DNA from: Parvularculaceae bacterium
GTDB lineage: Bacteria > Pseudomonadota > Alphaproteobacteria > Caulobacterales > Parvularculaceae
Length of the DNA: 6,445 bases
Direction of reading: 5' to 3'
Assembly: GCA_027080545.1 (NCBI GenBank)
Contig: JALWRV010000194.1
Coordinates: 1 to 6,445 of the forward strand
The notes beneath the pieces were generated by a model. The model searched no databases. It was not told where the DNA came from and saw nothing but the letters and a program-made list of their open reading frames with translations. Shown one piece after another: positions 1 to 6,261 of the stretch; the first letter of the stretch is position 1, and each line of letters begins with the position of its first letter. A program made the translations under genes and the position numbers.

Positions 1-1347
1 ATTTTCGCCCGTCTCCACGATCGCCTGAAGGATTATTTTGGCATGAGACGTGCCATCAATGGTTGGGCGCTCAGACAGACAAATATCACAATTTCCACAA
101 GGCTGCCCAATCTCGTCCCCAAAATTTCCCAGAAGATCAAAGCGGCGGCATTGGTGGCTATCACAATAATGCGCTAAACTATCAAGGCGTCGACGCTCGG
201 CCCGCTTAACAGCCTCCGGCGCATCGCCTTCATCAATCATACGACGGCGCATTAACAGATCATTTTGACCATAAAGCAAGATGGCTTCAGCCGGTGCGCC
301 ATCACGACCAGCGCGCCCTAATTCCTGATAATAGGCCTCAATTGATGAGGGCATGTCGCGATGGATAACATAGCGAATATCCGGCTTGTCTATGCCCATA
401 CCAAAGGCAATCGTTGCACAGATAATCAGATTGTCTTCGGTTAAAAACCGATTCAAAATTTCAGTGCGCACCTCATCATCCAACCCAGCATGATAGGCTA
501 TGGCCTCATGCCCATGGTCGCGGAGCAAGTCAGCCGTTTTTTCTGTGGATTTGCGCGACAAACAATAGACAATGCTTTGCTGACCCCGGCGCTCACCCAC
601 AAGCTCAACAATACGTTTATCAACACGGGACTTTTCTTCCACGGAAATTTTTATATTCGGTCGATCAAAGCCAGTAACGAATAGTTTTGGTGGCTTGGGA
701 AACAATCGCTCCAGCAAATCTTTTCGCGTATTTGCATCTGCCGTAGCCGTAAACCCGGCCAGCGGCACATCAGGAAAATAATCCTTCAGGGCCGATAGGG
801 CCATATATTCCTTACGAAAATCATGTCCCCATTGGCTGATGCAATGCACCTCATCAACCACAAAATAGGAAATTGTGTGCTTTGCCAACGCCTGGCGCAT
901 GCGGGGGGTGGCGAGGCGTTCCGGTGACATATAAAGCAGCTTAGTGGGCGCCGCCCCATTTTCAGCTTTTGAGGTTACCGCAAGCCAGTCTTTAATATTG
1001 TCTTTTCTTGTGCGGCCAGAATGCAGCATTGCCGCTTTGATACCGCTTGCCTTTAACAGAGCGACCTGATTTTCCATTAACGCAATAAGCGGTGATATGA
1101 TCACCGCAAACCCTGGCCGCATCAAGGCGGGTAATTGGAAGCATAATGACTTCCCGGCCCCGGTTGGCATAACCGCCAAAATATCGTCTCCACGCAACAT
1201 GGCATCGACAATTTCGCTTTGTCCGGGGCGAAAATGCTCAAACCCGAAAAATCGTTGCAAAATATCTTGAGGAGTCACCCCCGACAAATCACTTGCCGGG
1301 TTATCACTCACAGTCTGGCCCACGGGCAAGGAAAAAGCAGGTTGCAT
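1..1347 (-). CDS. recQ: ATP-dependent DNA helicase RecQ, C-terminus beyond the window
   Basis: This is a 3'-5' superfamily 2 DNA helicase that unwinds recombination and replication intermediates in the cytoplasm. The 449 visible residues translate without interruption. Motif 0 (FGFEHFRPGQ) is at 34-43, Walker A (TGAGKS) at 62-67, the DEVH box at 165-168 followed by the RecQ aromatic-rich loop (CISQWGHDFR), GMGIDKPD at 316-323, and motif VI (QELGRAGRDG) at 341-350. The RecQ zinc site has Cys400, 417, 420 and 423, with the same 17-3-3 spacing as the E. coli cysteines 380, 397, 400 and 403. The frame runs off the left edge at the start of the winged-helix domain. Against the roughly 600 residues of E. 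coli RecQ, the rest of that domain and any HRDC domain lie outside. The ATG at 1347 has an in-frame stop 12 nt upstream and no clear Shine-Dalgarno sequence. The gene follows the serine hydrolase by 44 nt on the same strand, so it could be the distal gene of an operon. The family call is very secure; the exact start is less so. Confidence 0.97.
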   Translation of the reverse strand, partial: MQPAFSLPVGQTVSDNPASDLSGVTPQDILQRFFGFEHFRPGQSEIVDAMLRGDDILAVMPTGAGKSLCFQLPALMRPGFAVIISPLIALMENQVALLKASGIKAAMLHSGRTRKDNIKDWLAVTSKAENGAAPTKLLYMSPERLATPRMRQALAKHTISYFVVDEVHCISQWGHDFRKEYMALSALKDYFPDVPLAGFTATADANTRKDLLERLFPKPPKLFVTGFDRPNIKISVEEKSRVDKRIVELVGERRGQQSIVYCLSRKSTEKTADLLRDHGHEAIAYHAGLDDEVRTEILNRFLTEDNLIICATIAFGMGIDKPDIRYVIHRDMPSSIEAYYQELGRAGRDGAPAEAILLYGQNDLLMRRRMIDEGDAPEAVKRAERRRLDSLAHYCDSHQCRRFDLLGNFGDEIGQPCGNCDICLSERPTIDGTSHAKIILQAIVETGEN

Positions 1348-1391
1348 GAATATTGAAGATCAATCAACGAAAGGAAAAACCAATATCGCTT

Positions 1392-2519
1392 CTAAAGCGA
1401 CTCGTAGATGGCTTCAATCAATAGAATTGCCCGATCATCCCCGATCAAAGCCGGTGACATTTTTGACGGCACATAGGCAATGACCAAACCCATCTCCGGA
1501 TCCACAAGAACGCATGAACCGCCAAAACCGGAATGACCAAGGGTCTGCGGGTTCGGGCCGTAAACACCATTATTATTACGCATCATCCCCGCTGCCCAAC
1601 TTAGCGTGAAGGGAAGCACCAGATCATCCCGGCAACATTGCTCGGCGAACATATCGCCCCGCACCGAGCGATCAAGCGCCCCGGCATCACCCGCCTCCAT
1701 AACCAACGGGGCCAGCATCATTGCTAATCCCCGCCCATTGGCGTGCATGTTGGACGCCGGAATTTCCGCCGCCGCCCATTGTTCTCGTGCCACCCCAGCC
1801 GGAGAGGCCCAGCGGGTGAGAAAAGCCAGACGAGTAAATTCATTAATCTCCCCCAAAACCGGTGGTGTTGAAGGCTTCATCATATAGGCGCTACGGCTCA
1901 TTTCCTCATCGCGCAGACCGCATATAATATCCCCCCCCTGATTCAAATCATGGTCGCGCAAAACTTGACCCACCGATTTACCCCGTACCCGCCGCACCAA
2001 CTCACCCGCGAGATAACCAAAAGTTTGCGGGTGATAGCCATTGGCCGTACCCGGAGGCCAAAGCGGCTCCATGGTCGCCAAAGCCGCAACCGTGGCTGAC
2101 CAATCAAGCCAGCGGGCAGGGTCAAATTCATCAACAAATCCGCATAATCCACCTTGATGGGAAAGCAGGGTGAAGAGGTCTATCTCTGCCTTTCCAGCTT
2201 GGGAAAATTCCGGCCAATAGGCCGCTACTTTCTCGCGATAATCCAAAAGCCCCTCAGCGACCGCCTCGGCCACAAGCATCGCCATGACCGCCTTACCGGT
2301 GGAATAGACACAAGAGAGACTATCCGATTGCCATGGCTGGCGAGCCACCTTGTCTTGAAAGCCCCCCCATAAATCAACAATCAACTCACCTTTGCGCACC
2401 ACCGCCAAGCTGGCCCCTCGGCCACCATCTGTGGTAAGAGTTTGGGCGAAGGCCGATCGAATAGTTTGCAAACCAGAATGACAGTGACCTTCCAAAGGTA
2501 TGAGCTGGGGGGCGGTCAT
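1392..2519 (-). CDS. Serine hydrolase, beta-lactamase class C / EstB-like esterase family
   Basis: This is a 375-residue member of the serine beta-lactamase-like superfamily (Pfam Beta-lactamase type), which includes class C beta-lactamases, penicillin-binding-protein-like enzymes and esterases. The nucleophile motif SxxK is S73-T-G-K76. The second motif position is Y162-H-P, in GYHPQTFGYLAGEL, in place of the classical YxN. The third motif is H329-S-G in GHSGFGGS, replacing KTG as in EstB-type esterases. LLSHQGGL at 118-125 is also typical of this group. No signal peptide is visible, so the product is probably cytoplasmic. That argues against a secreted antibiotic-resistance beta-lactamase and for an esterase or amide hydrolase of unknown substrate. 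The start at 2519 is supported by a near-perfect AGGAGGT seven bases upstream. That site overlaps the stop of the lipoprotein gene, so translational coupling is likely. Runs of eight and seven G lie inside the coding strand (+ positions 1931-1938 and 2362-2368). Family is confident; substrate is unknown. Confidence 0.9.
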   Translation of the reverse strand: MTAPQLIPLEGHCHSGLQTIRSAFAQTLTTDGGRGASLAVVRKGELIVDLWGGFQDKVARQPWQSDSLSCVYSTGKAVMAMLVAEAVAEGLLDYREKVAAYWPEFSQAGKAEIDLFTLLSHQGGLCGFVDEFDPARWLDWSATVAALATMEPLWPPGTANGYHPQTFGYLAGELVRRVRGKSVGQVLRDHDLNQGGDIICGLRDEEMSRSAYMMKPSTPPVLGEINEFTRLAFLTRWASPAGVAREQWAAAEIPASNMHANGRGLAMMLAPLVMEAGDAGALDRSVRGDMFAEQCCRDDLVLPFTLSWAAGMMRNNNGVYGPNPQTLGHSGFGGSCVLVDPEMGLVIAYVPSKMSPALIGDDRAILLIEAIYESL

Positions 2520-2526
2520 TTCATTT

Positions 2527-2533
2527 ACCTCCT
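2527..2533 (-). promoter_or_regulatory. Strong ribosome binding site of the serine hydrolase, overlapping the lipoprotein stop
   Basis: On the minus strand AGGAGGT lies seven nt before the ATG at 2519. Its first bases overlap the TAG stop of the lipoprotein gene (2534-2532). This fixes the hydrolase start and suggests that ribosomes finishing the lipoprotein reinitiate here. Confidence 0.85.
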
Positions 2534-2855
2534 ATTTCGGAGCAAAGGCACACGAAATTGCCGACGCGGTAATCGCACCAGCTGCCGCCGCATTGTCTAT
2601 TTTCACCATTGCCTCAAGAGCTTCATGCGGTGTTTCACTACGCGACAGAGTGGAGAGATATTTCGCAAGATCACGTAAATCTTTGTCATTTAATCGATCA
2701 CGCAATTGACTACCCATACAGTCGGCACGCCGATCTGGAATCCCGATATGGCGTAGGCTGTCTTCGATTGAGCGCTGCGCGATTGTCGCACACGCCCCCA
2801 CGCTGAACAGTGCTATCAATAACACTATAATGCTCGATGATTTTTTTATACCCAT
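2532..2855 (-). CDS. Small probable lipoprotein, function unknown
   Basis: This is a 107-residue protein. It opens with basic residues (K4, K5), followed by a hydrophobic stretch (about 9-20) and VGAC at 19-22. That fits a lipoprotein signal peptide cut before Cys22, although glycine at -2 of the lipobox is not ideal. Ala at the position after Cys22 would not signal inner-membrane retention under the E. coli rule, so the outer membrane is a reasonable guess. The mature part is charged and probably helical. It includes CMGSQLRDRLNDKDLRDLAK at 46-65, which resembles a short Cys-Met...Leu motif I recall from small exported alphaproteobacterial proteins (recollection only). The Ala-rich C-terminal segment (89-103) contains Cys102, so Cys46 and Cys102 could form a disulfide. 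GAGGAGT lies five nt before the ATG. The stop is 12 nt before the serine hydrolase start. I do not recognise a function. It is a real gene by its signal peptide, ribosome binding site and fit between neighbours. Confidence 0.8.
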   Translation of the reverse strand: MGIKKSSSIIVLLIALFSVGACATIAQRSIEDSLRHIGIPDRRADCMGSQLRDRLNDKDLRDLAKYLSTLSRSETPHEALEAMVKIDNAAAAGAITASAISCAFAPK

Positions 2856-2860
2856 AGCCT

Positions 2861-2867
2861 ACTCCTC
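2861..2867 (-). promoter_or_regulatory. Ribosome binding site of the lipoprotein gene
   Basis: GAGGAGT on the minus strand ends five nt before the ATG at 2855. It supports both the reality of the small gene and this start. Confidence 0.75.
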
Positions 2868-2874
2868 GACACAC

Positions 2875-2891
2875 AAAAACGAATATTTCGT
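2875..2891 (-). terminator. Weak terminator-like hairpin after amn
   Basis: Starting seven nt after the amn TAA, the minus strand reads ACGAA-ATA-TTCGT and continues with a T run (TTTTT, including the last paired base). A 5-bp AT-rich stem is weak, so this may only reduce read-through into the lipoprotein gene or may be fortuitous. Confidence 0.3.
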
Positions 2892-2897
2892 CTGGCT

Positions 2898-4421
2898 TTA
2901 ACGAAATGGCGGCTCATCAAAACTGCGCAATTTGCGTGAATGCAATACATCTGCGCCGCCCTTGCGCAATAGTTCCATGGTCTCAATACCGATGCGCATA
3001 TGTTCAGAGATCGCCCGCTCGTAGAAACGGTTGGCCGCACCGGGCAATTTTATTTCTCCGTGTAGGGGCTTATCAGACACACAAAGCAAAGTGCCATAAG
3101 GAACCCGGAAGCGATAGCCATTGGCGGCAATGGTCGCACTTTCCATATCGACCGCAATTGCACGAGACTGGTTAAATTTTCGCGCTTCATGAGTAAAACG
3201 CAATTCCCAATTCCGGTCATCATTGGTAACCACCGTGCCGGTGCGTAATCGTGATTTCAATTCCGCACCGCTATCGCCGGTGACACTTGCCGATGCCGCA
3301 AACAAGGCCTGCTGTATCTCTGCGATGGGTGGCACCGGTATTTCTGGCGGCAAATCTTCATCCAACACCCCGTCATAGCGCAAATAGGCGTGGGCCAGCA
3401 CATAGTCACCCAATCTTTGAGATTGGCGCAACCCCCCGCAATGGCCGATCATAATCCAGCATTGAGGCCGCAATACCGCCAAATGGTCCGTAATGGTTTT
3501 TGCATTGGAGGGACCAACACCGATATTCACAAGACTAATACCCGCCCCGCCTTTTGATGTTAGATGATAGGCAGGCATTTGATGGCGCCGCCATGGGGCC
3601 GCGCGAACCAGTTTCGCGGCGTCTTTTGTATCTTTATTGACCCGCACGCCCCCCGGCGCAATCAGCTCATCATATAGATCAGACTGTTGCAATCGTTCCA
3701 AAGCCAGATCCACAAACTCGTCCATATAGCGGTGATAGTTCGTAAACAGAATAAATTGTTGCATGTCCGCCGGATTGGTGCCGGTATAATGGCGCAACCG
3801 CTGCAAAGAATAATCGGTACGCAAAGCAGAAAACAGGCTGAGGGGGCGCTTTATATCGCTGGACAAATGACCCGGATCAAGACTTTTACGGTTGGAATCA
3901 AACGCCAGACTTGGCAACCAATCCCCATTGGGTATGGCATCATCAACCGCAGCTAGATCTGGCGTCGGGAACAATCGCGCTAATTCGGACGGGGGAAAGG
4001 CATCCACATCAACCCCGCTTGCGGTTTCCAGAACATAAGGATAGGGGATTTCTGATTCAGAACGACCAATAGAAATTTCGCACCCATATTGATTTTGCAG
4101 GATGGTGAGCTGTTCGACTAAATAATCGCGAAACAGCGCCGGATGGGTAATATCGGTTTCAAACAGACCCGGCGCATCAAGCTTACCATAGGCCCGCGAC
4201 AAGGCCGGCACAGCCCCCTTTGGTCGATAGGTGATGGATAAAAGCGGGTAACAAAACTTACCCTCTTTGCGATCATCTCGTGATGGTGGCTCGCGGGTTT
4301 CGATATAATGGGCAAAAGCCATGCGCAACGCATCAGAACTTTCATTATAAAGTTCGATTAACCCATCTACGGCTTCTTCAGGTGTGTTTACGGTTCGCTT
4401 CATAGAGCGGTGCTTAGTCAT
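2898..4421 (-). CDS. amn: AMP nucleosidase
   Basis: Amn hydrolyses AMP to adenine and ribose 5-phosphate in the cytoplasm. It helps regulate adenylate pools and salvage purines. The 507-residue protein matches my memory of E. coli Amn (about 484 residues) along its length. The N-terminal Amn-specific domain contains SEIPYPYV (123-130), LRHYTGT (209-215) and FTNYHRYMDEFV (226-237). The nucleoside phosphorylase fold follows, with VNIGVGPSNAKTITDHLAVL (298-317), MIGHCGGLR (324-332), GDYVLAHAYLR (338-348), the ribose-binding DMESATIA (425-432) and CVSDKPLHGEIKLPG (447-461), whose Asp450 is the expected catalytic acid. The C-terminal LHSRKLRSFDEPPFR is also conserved. The extra length comes mainly from a segment around 165-195 that is longer than in E. 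coli. The start at 4421 has AAGGA six nt upstream; Met7 is a less likely alternative start. The gene lies 94 nt after the small hypothetical gene and 42 nt before the lipoprotein gene. Confidence 0.97.
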   Translation of the reverse strand: MTKHRSMKRTVNTPEEAVDGLIELYNESSDALRMAFAHYIETREPPSRDDRKEGKFCYPLLSITYRPKGAVPALSRAYGKLDAPGLFETDITHPALFRDYLVEQLTILQNQYGCEISIGRSESEIPYPYVLETASGVDVDAFPPSELARLFPTPDLAAVDDAIPNGDWLPSLAFDSNRKSLDPGHLSSDIKRPLSLFSALRTDYSLQRLRHYTGTNPADMQQFILFTNYHRYMDEFVDLALERLQQSDLYDELIAPGGVRVNKDTKDAAKLVRAAPWRRHQMPAYHLTSKGGAGISLVNIGVGPSNAKTITDHLAVLRPQCWIMIGHCGGLRQSQRLGDYVLAHAYLRYDGVLDEDLPPEIPVPPIAEIQQALFAASASVTGDSGAELKSRLRTGTVVTNDDRNWELRFTHEARKFNQSRAIAVDMESATIAANGYRFRVPYGTLLCVSDKPLHGEIKLPGAANRFYERAISEHMRIGIETMELLRKGGADVLHSRKLRSFDEPPFR

Positions 4422-4515
4422 TCAATATCCTTTATTATGGACCTGATAATATTCAGGCTAACCGTCCGGCTGACGGGATGTTCGAAAGCCCATCAACCCG
4501 GTACATTTCAATCAT
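4422..4515 (-). other. Intergenic leader of amn with two small hairpins
   Basis: This 94-nt gap holds two short perfect stems: CCGTC/GACGG (4462-4466 with 4472-4476, 5-nt loop) and CCTGA/TCAGG (4442-4446 with 4453-4457, 6-nt loop). Neither is followed by a T run on the minus strand. A TATTAT that could act as a -10 box lies at 4451-4446 on the minus strand, but no good -35 precedes it. Whether amn has its own promoter cannot be settled by eye. Confidence 0.35.
4428..4432 (-). promoter_or_regulatory. Ribosome binding site of amn
   Basis: AAGGA on the minus strand lies six nt before the ATG at 4421. It favours that start over the internal Met7 codon. Confidence 0.65.
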
Positions 4516-4734
4516 TTAATCGTTCTGTCGCTTGATAAAGGTCACTGCAAACAGCGCCTTGCCATCGAACAATGTTTTTGGGCTTTCTACGCCCTCAATG
4601 ATTTGGAATTGGCGCTTATTAATCGTCCCTTCCAGCACATATCCCTTTTCATACATCCTGCCACGGTGAAATTCCAGCGCTGCAGCCGTAAATTCTTCCG
4701 CTAAAATGGTAATCCGCTCAGCATCCTCATTCAT
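4516..4734 (-). CDS. Small conserved-looking hypothetical protein (72 residues)
   Basis: I do not recognise this protein. It is 72 residues long, with no signal peptide, membrane segment or cysteine. A probable amphipathic helix (about 3-23) is followed by alternating strand-like segments (GYVLEGTINKRQFQIIEG at 31-48 and KALFAVTFIKR at 59-69), suggesting a compact alpha+beta fold. The ATG at 4734 has GAGGGC six nt upstream, and no other in-frame ATG/GTG/TTG occurs before the upstream stop. A plausible promoter lies at 4766-4795. It is the first gene of the minus-strand run, divergent from the PLP enzyme and 94 nt upstream of amn. Its ribosome binding site and placement in otherwise unoccupied space make it a probable real gene. 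Nothing in the sequence assigns a role, and a link to adenine metabolism would rest only on adjacency to amn. Confidence 0.7.
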   Translation of the reverse strand: MNEDAERITILAEEFTAAALEFHRGRMYEKGYVLEGTINKRQFQIIEGVESPKTLFDGKALFAVTFIKRQND

Positions 4735-4765
4735 GGAAAAGCCCTCATTGGTGTAAATTTCGCCG

Positions 4766-4795
4766 ACATTAGCCCAACCTGCAACAATATTTCAA
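4766..4795 (-). promoter_or_regulatory. Candidate sigma-70-type promoter for the 72-residue gene
   Basis: On the minus strand TTGAAA (4795-4790) is separated by 18 nt from TAATGT (4771-4766). This resembles -35 and -10 boxes. It would start transcription around 4758, giving a leader of about 24 nt before the ATG at 4734. Matches are imperfect and the call rests on spacing and position only. Confidence 0.3.
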
Positions 4796-4855
4796 TGCTC
4801 ACGAACATTCCGCTGCAATCGGCCACACAATGGCCTGTCCCCCCCATGAAATTGG

Positions 4856-4884
4856 CGTTAAAACCCCTGACACTCTTTTTAACG
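4856..4884. repeat. Perfect 8-bp inverted repeat upstream of the PLP enzyme
   Basis: CGTTAAAA (4856-4863) and TTTTAACG (4877-4884) are exact reverse complements around a 13-nt centre. The right arm ends six nt before the PLP-enzyme Shine-Dalgarno sequence. It could be an operator, or an mRNA hairpin close to the ribosome binding site. No known regulator motif is recognised. Confidence 0.5.
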
Positions 4885-4889
4885 ATCAT

Positions 4890-4894
4890 GAGGG
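4890..4894 (+). promoter_or_regulatory. Ribosome binding site of the PLP enzyme, deciding its start
   Basis: GAGGG followed by AAAA precedes the ATG at 4899. The alternative in-frame ATG at 4830 has no purine-rich site before it. This supports the shorter, 428-residue product. Confidence 0.75.
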
Positions 4895-4898
4895 AAAA

Positions 4899-6185
4899 AT
4901 GACCACGCCTAAACATCTGCGCCGCACACTTGGCAACCGCAAACTTAGCCCGGCCACTCAAATGATGTCCTACGGATTTGATCCGTTTTTGTCGGAAGGA
5001 TCGGTCAAACCCCCCATTTTCGCCACTTCCACCTTTGCCTTCAAAAGCGCCGAAGAGGGTGAGGAGTTTTTCCACATCACTGCCGGCCGCAAACCCGCCC
5101 CCGAGGGCGGTGCCGGCCTTGTCTATTCGCGCTTTAACCACCCTAATGTGGAAATTATCGAAGATCGGCTGGCGCTGCTCGATGATGCCGACCAAGCCGT
5201 CATCTGCGCCTCAGGCATGGGGGTCATCAGCTCGGTATTATTGGCCTTTTTGCGTCCCGGCGATGTGATTGTCCATTCCAGCCCGCTCTATGGGGGCACA
5301 GAAACCCTGATCCGCAAATGGATGCCAGAATATGGCATCAAGACGGTTGCCTTTTCCGACGGGCTAGACCCCAAAGCCATCGCCGAGGCCTTCGCCCAAG
5401 CCAAGACCTTGGGCCCTGTCAAACTCGTCTTTATGGAAACCCCGGCCAACCCCACCAATGCGCTGATTGATTTGGCGGCCATTAAATCTGCCATTGACGC
5501 CTATGAAAAAGAAACCGGCCAGCGCCCGGTTTCGGTTTGCGACAATACCATGATGGGCCCCATATTCCAAAACCCACAAGCCCATGGTATCGATATGAGC
5601 CTCTATTCGCTGACCAAATATATTGGTGGCCATAGTGATTTAATCGCCGGGGGTATTACCGGCAGCAAAGACCATATGAATATGGTGCGCGCTGTGCGTA
5701 ATTCCTTTGGTTTCAATCTAGACCCTCATACCAGCTGGATGATTGGTCGATCTATGGAAACATTGGTTTTACGCATGGAACGTGCCGCCCAGTCGGGCCA
5801 CAAAGTTGCAGCTTGGCTGGCGGACAATCCGCACATGAAGGTTACGCTGCACCATCCGGATTTCATCGAAGAACCACGCTATAAGGCCCTCTACCAACGC
5901 CAATGTAGCGGCCCCAGTTCTACCTTTGCCTTCACCTTGGATGGGGACCGTAAGGCCGCCTTCCGCCTGCTCAACGCCTTGCAAGTGTTCAAGCTCGCCG
6001 TGTCTTTGGGCGGTTCTGAATCGCTCATCTCCCACCCGGCCTCGACCACCCATTCCGGGGTGCCCGAGGAGGTGCGCGCGCAGTGCAATGTCAGCGAAGG
6101 GTTGATCCGCCTGTCCATCGGTCTTGAAGACCCCGATGATTTGATCGCAGATCTCGATCAGGCCATGGCCAAAGCGGCCCAATAA
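4899..6185 (+). CDS. Cystathionine gamma-synthase family PLP-dependent enzyme
   Basis: This is a 428-residue fold-type I enzyme of the Cys/Met metabolism PLP family (cystathionine gamma-synthase, O-acyl-homoserine sulfhydrylase, methionine gamma-lyase). The PLP Schiff-base lysine is K240 in YSLTKYIGGHSDLIAGG. Other cofactor or substrate positions are Y76-S-R78 from the neighbouring subunit, SGMGV after Ala104, Y131 in SPLYGGT, ETPANPTN at 180-187, D215 in CDNT (pairs with the pyridine nitrogen), HPASTTHSG at 379-387, and the carboxylate-binding R404 in RLSIGLED. It is longer than the usual 380-400 residues because of an N-terminal extension (MSYGFDPFLSEG region) and an insert before YSR (about residues 60-73, ITAGRKPAPEGG). 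The residue equivalent to the Cys of YGC in canonical methionine gamma-lyases is Gly133, which argues against that activity. The start at 4899 is preferred over the in-frame ATG at 4830 because GAGGG sits just upstream and the extension looks non-coding. It ends with tandem TAA TAA. Family is certain; the exact reaction is not. Confidence 0.93.
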   Translation: MTTPKHLRRTLGNRKLSPATQMMSYGFDPFLSEGSVKPPIFATSTFAFKSAEEGEEFFHITAGRKPAPEGGAGLVYSRFNHPNVEIIEDRLALLDDADQAVICASGMGVISSVLLAFLRPGDVIVHSSPLYGGTETLIRKWMPEYGIKTVAFSDGLDPKAIAEAFAQAKTLGPVKLVFMETPANPTNALIDLAAIKSAIDAYEKETGQRPVSVCDNTMMGPIFQNPQAHGIDMSLYSLTKYIGGHSDLIAGGITGSKDHMNMVRAVRNSFGFNLDPHTSWMIGRSMETLVLRMERAAQSGHKVAAWLADNPHMKVTLHHPDFIEEPRYKALYQRQCSGPSSTFAFTLDGDRKAAFRLLNALQVFKLAVSLGGSESLISHPASTTHSGVPEEVRAQCNVSEGLIRLSIGLEDPDDLIADLDQAMAKAAQ

Positions 6186-6199
6186 TAATCCACCCGATA

Positions 6200-6234
6200 A
6201 CAAACCAACAACAAACCATAAGTCTGATGCGTGG
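6200..6234 (+). repeat. Tract complementary to two parts of the ALDH7 coding end
   Basis: Read on the plus strand, ACAAACCAACA (6200-6210), a 5-nt ACAAA spacer and CCATAA (6216-6221) match the ALDH7 sense strand at 6328-6312, where the two parts are contiguous. GTCTGATGCGTGG (6222-6234) matches the sense strand at 6358-6346 exactly. The gap tract is therefore the reverse complement of the corresponding plus-strand positions 6312-6328 and 6346-6358. The two pieces are adjacent here but separated by 17 nt and in the opposite order in the gene. Confidence 0.7.
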
Positions 6235-6252
6235 CATCGCAACGCCCCAGAC
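6222..6252 (-). terminator. Probable terminator of the ALDH7 gene
   Basis: Nine nt after the ALDH7 stop, the minus strand can fold into a 10-bp stem (including one G-U pair) with one mismatch: GTCTGG-G-GCGT pairs with ACGC-A-TCAGAC around a 9-nt loop. It is followed by the T-rich but interrupted TTATGGTTTGTTGTTGG. On the plus strand no T tract follows, so it would not serve the PLP enzyme. Confidence 0.45.
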
Positions 6253-6261
6253 AAGCCAAGC

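Noticed and set aside
1..60. Truncated recQ pseudogene
   Set aside because: The frame is open to the window edge with all motifs intact, so the missing C-terminus is a window limit, not a break in the gene.
490..684. 64-residue plus-strand open frame inside recQ
   Set aside because: Fully antisense to conserved helicase motifs, with no ribosome binding site or recognisable features.
4821..4835. Small hairpin GGCCA-CACAA-TGGCC
   Set aside because: Five-bp stems with a 5-nt loop arise readily by chance, and this one has no clear position relative to a promoter or start.
4839..4845. Run of seven C as a phase-variable promoter spacer
   Set aside because: It is short and not placed between recognisable -35 and -10 boxes.
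4830..4898. 23-residue N-terminal extension of the PLP enzyme from an upstream ATG
   Set aside because: No ribosome binding site before 4830, the segment does not look like protein, and GAGGG just before 4899 marks the likely start.
4735..4898. SAM or other methionine-related riboswitch upstream of the PLP enzyme
   Set aside because: The 164-nt gap shows no SAM-I or SAM-II-like core that I can recognise; only short palindromes are seen.
4731..5195. 154-residue open frame on the minus strand
   Set aside because: It lies largely antisense to the well-conserved PLP enzyme, has biased composition and no recognisable domain; an antisense shadow.
5769..6254. 161-residue open frame on the minus strand
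   Set aside because: Antisense to the PLP enzyme C-terminus and extending through the convergent gap; repetitive Gly/Arg/His composition fits a shadow frame.
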